A stretch of DNA of 45,024 nt, taken from the NCBI GenBank assembly GCA_026225255.1, contig JAMFSJ010000042.1:1-45024 (forward strand). Direction: 5' to 3'. The DNA comes from Methylacidimicrobium fagopyrum. GTDB taxonomy: Bacteria > Verrucomicrobiota > Verrucomicrobiia > Limisphaerales > UBA11358. The notes under the pieces were generated by a model. That model saw nothing but the letters and a program-made list of their open reading frames with translations, made no database searches and was not told the DNA's origin. This document shows positions 44,131-45,024 of the stretch, piece after piece (the first letter of the stretch is position 1; each line of letters begins with the position of its first letter). The translations under genes and the position numbers were made by a program.

Positions 44131-45024
44131 TCATTGCGTCACCACGCGATAGAACCGCGTTGCCCCGGTCGACGTCATATCATTAAACGAGGCGGTGGTA
44201 TTGGTCGTAGTCACCGGCGAACCAATGTTGGTCCACGATGGATCTAGTAAGGCGTTCTTGTATTGCACTTGGTAACCGTGGCCGATGAAGATGTTATTCC
44301 AATTGATGGTCACATTGCCGGGCGCATAAGCCACACTCGTTAAGGTCACGCCGGGTGCGGGGGGAGTGCTATAGCGGATCGCAACCAGCCCATTGTTTAC
44401 ATCCAGACCAAAACCTAAACCACCTTTCAATACCGTTACGGCGTTGTCCTGAGCGTTAGCATTGCTCGCCGCGAAGAAGGCTTGATGGAACAACGATGGC
44501 GCATTGGAATTACCACTCAAAAGATACAACTGCATATCGTTTGGTGAATCATTCAAGCACACGCCGGCGAGAATATTATTCGTCACATCCACGCTTAAAC
44601 CCGGCAAGTCGTTGGGAACCTGCGTGCCGGCGCTGAAGTCTTGAATCACCGTGCCAGTGGCGGCGACTGGATCGAAAGCAACTTCACGCAAATCATAGTT
44701 ATGACCGCCCTTGGCCCAGAAGGTATTGCCCGCGCCAAACGCGATGCCGGAACTGAAGGGTGCAGTCGTGCCGCTCGGCAAGTTCGTCACCGTGATCAAG
44801 GTCGGTGTGTAAGTGTTGCCGTCCGTCGTCGTGAATAACACGACATTCGCACTGCCGGATCCAAGCAGAATTTGAGTGTTCACACCCGCGCCCCGCACGG
44901 ACATCGTATCACCCCAACGATCACCGGAACCGTTGCCGGGATCCGCGCCGCCGCTGCCACCATAGGCGTAAGCTGTGCCGACGGCATTGGGACTGATATT
45001 AGCCCATTGAACGATGGCGAAACC
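44131..45024 (-). CDS. Secreted-type beta-rich protein, 5' end cut by the window
   Basis: The frame is open from the stop at 44131 to the right edge, so at least 297 residues of a longer protein are present. The first visible residues are GFAIVQWANISPNAVGTAYA. The visible part is Gly/Asn/Thr-rich and beta-strand-like, with AGNTFWAKGGHNYDLREVAF and LPGLSVDVTNNILAGVCLN, perhaps propeller-like repeats. The C-terminus (GHGYQVQYKNALLDPSW to ATRFYRVVTQ) resembles the C-terminal module seen on the pectate lyase. The internal ATG at 44904 is not the real start. Function is unknown. Confidence 0.75.
   Translation of the reverse strand, partial: GFAIVQWANISPNAVGTAYAYGGSGGADPGNGSGDRWGDTMSVRGAGVNTQILLGSGSANVVLFTTTDGNTYTPTLITVTNLPSGTTAPFSSGIAFGAGNTFWAKGGHNYDLREVAFDPVAATGTVIQDFSAGTQVPNDLPGLSVDVTNNILAGVCLNDSPNDMQLYLLSGNSNAPSLFHQAFFAASNANAQDNAVTVLKGGLGFGLDVNNGLVAIRYSTPPAPGVTLTSVAYAPGNVTINWNNIFIGHGYQVQYKNALLDPSWTNIGSPVTTTNTTASFNDMTSTGATRFYRVVTQ

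Overview
The window looks like a chromosomal segment of a Gram-negative, saprophytic member of the Verrucomicrobiota, probably near the Pedosphaera/Limisphaera group. This is inferred from content and not proven: a PEP-CTERM protein, a secreted pectate lyase with Ig-like modules and the C-terminal module common in this phylum, DUF2911 proteins, Tat-tagged Gfo/Idh/MocA and sugar-isomerase proteins, a DUF5009 membrane protein, and many short palindromic intergenic repeats. No phage, IS transposase or CRISPR array is visible.

Layout. 1-634 is a repeat-rich non-coding stretch: a 21-bp tandem array, a hairpin element and two dispersed direct-repeat pairs. 635-5119 (+) holds a modular pectate lyase and a PEP-CTERM protein. 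A bidirectional-looking terminator separates them from a long minus-strand block (18867 down to 5179). In transcription order this block is: a MurQ/GKRP-like two-SIS protein, a STAS-like protein, a DUF2911 gene broken by one in-frame stop, an intact DUF2911 paralogue, a large PIG-L protein, a 51-aa membrane protein, a sodium:solute symporter, a half-length BshC-like protein, BshB1, a GH92 mannosidase and BshA. Several junctions in this block are ATGA overlaps. BshA, BshB1 and the BshC-like protein together suggest synthesis of bacillithiol or a related thiol. Three different palindromic repeats sit inside this block, one of them within the coding start of the BshC-like gene.

19102-25550 holds a small membrane protein, a GH2 glycosidase, a GH20 hexosaminidase-like protein and an orphan OppBC permease pair. 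25700-29803 holds small proteins, a stand-alone cNMP-binding domain, polyphosphate kinase and LexA with a perfect 10+10 bp palindrome at its start codon. 29886-34821 is an efflux locus: TetR regulator, divergent HlyD/EmrA-like adaptor, and one 1009-aa ORF fusing a DHA2 MFS pump to a NodT-type outer-membrane lipoprotein. 34895-38423 holds a secreted C1B cysteine peptidase, a DUF481 outer-membrane protein, a decayed phosphodiesterase pseudogene, a small hypothetical protein and tRNA-Leu(UAA). 38659-44071 is a minus-strand carbohydrate cluster: FAD oxidoreductase, DUF5009, sugar isomerase/epimerase, Gfo/Idh/MocA. The right edge cuts through a secreted-type protein that ends in its own terminator.

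Themes: plant and microbial polysaccharide breakdown (PL1, GH92, GH2, GH20, oxidoreductase/isomerase cluster), low-molecular-weight thiol chemistry, stress and efflux (LexA, Ppk, tripartite efflux). The most unusual items are the MFS-OMF fusion, the short BshC-like protein with an exonised repeat, the split ATGA junction, and the single-codon disruption of DUF2911.
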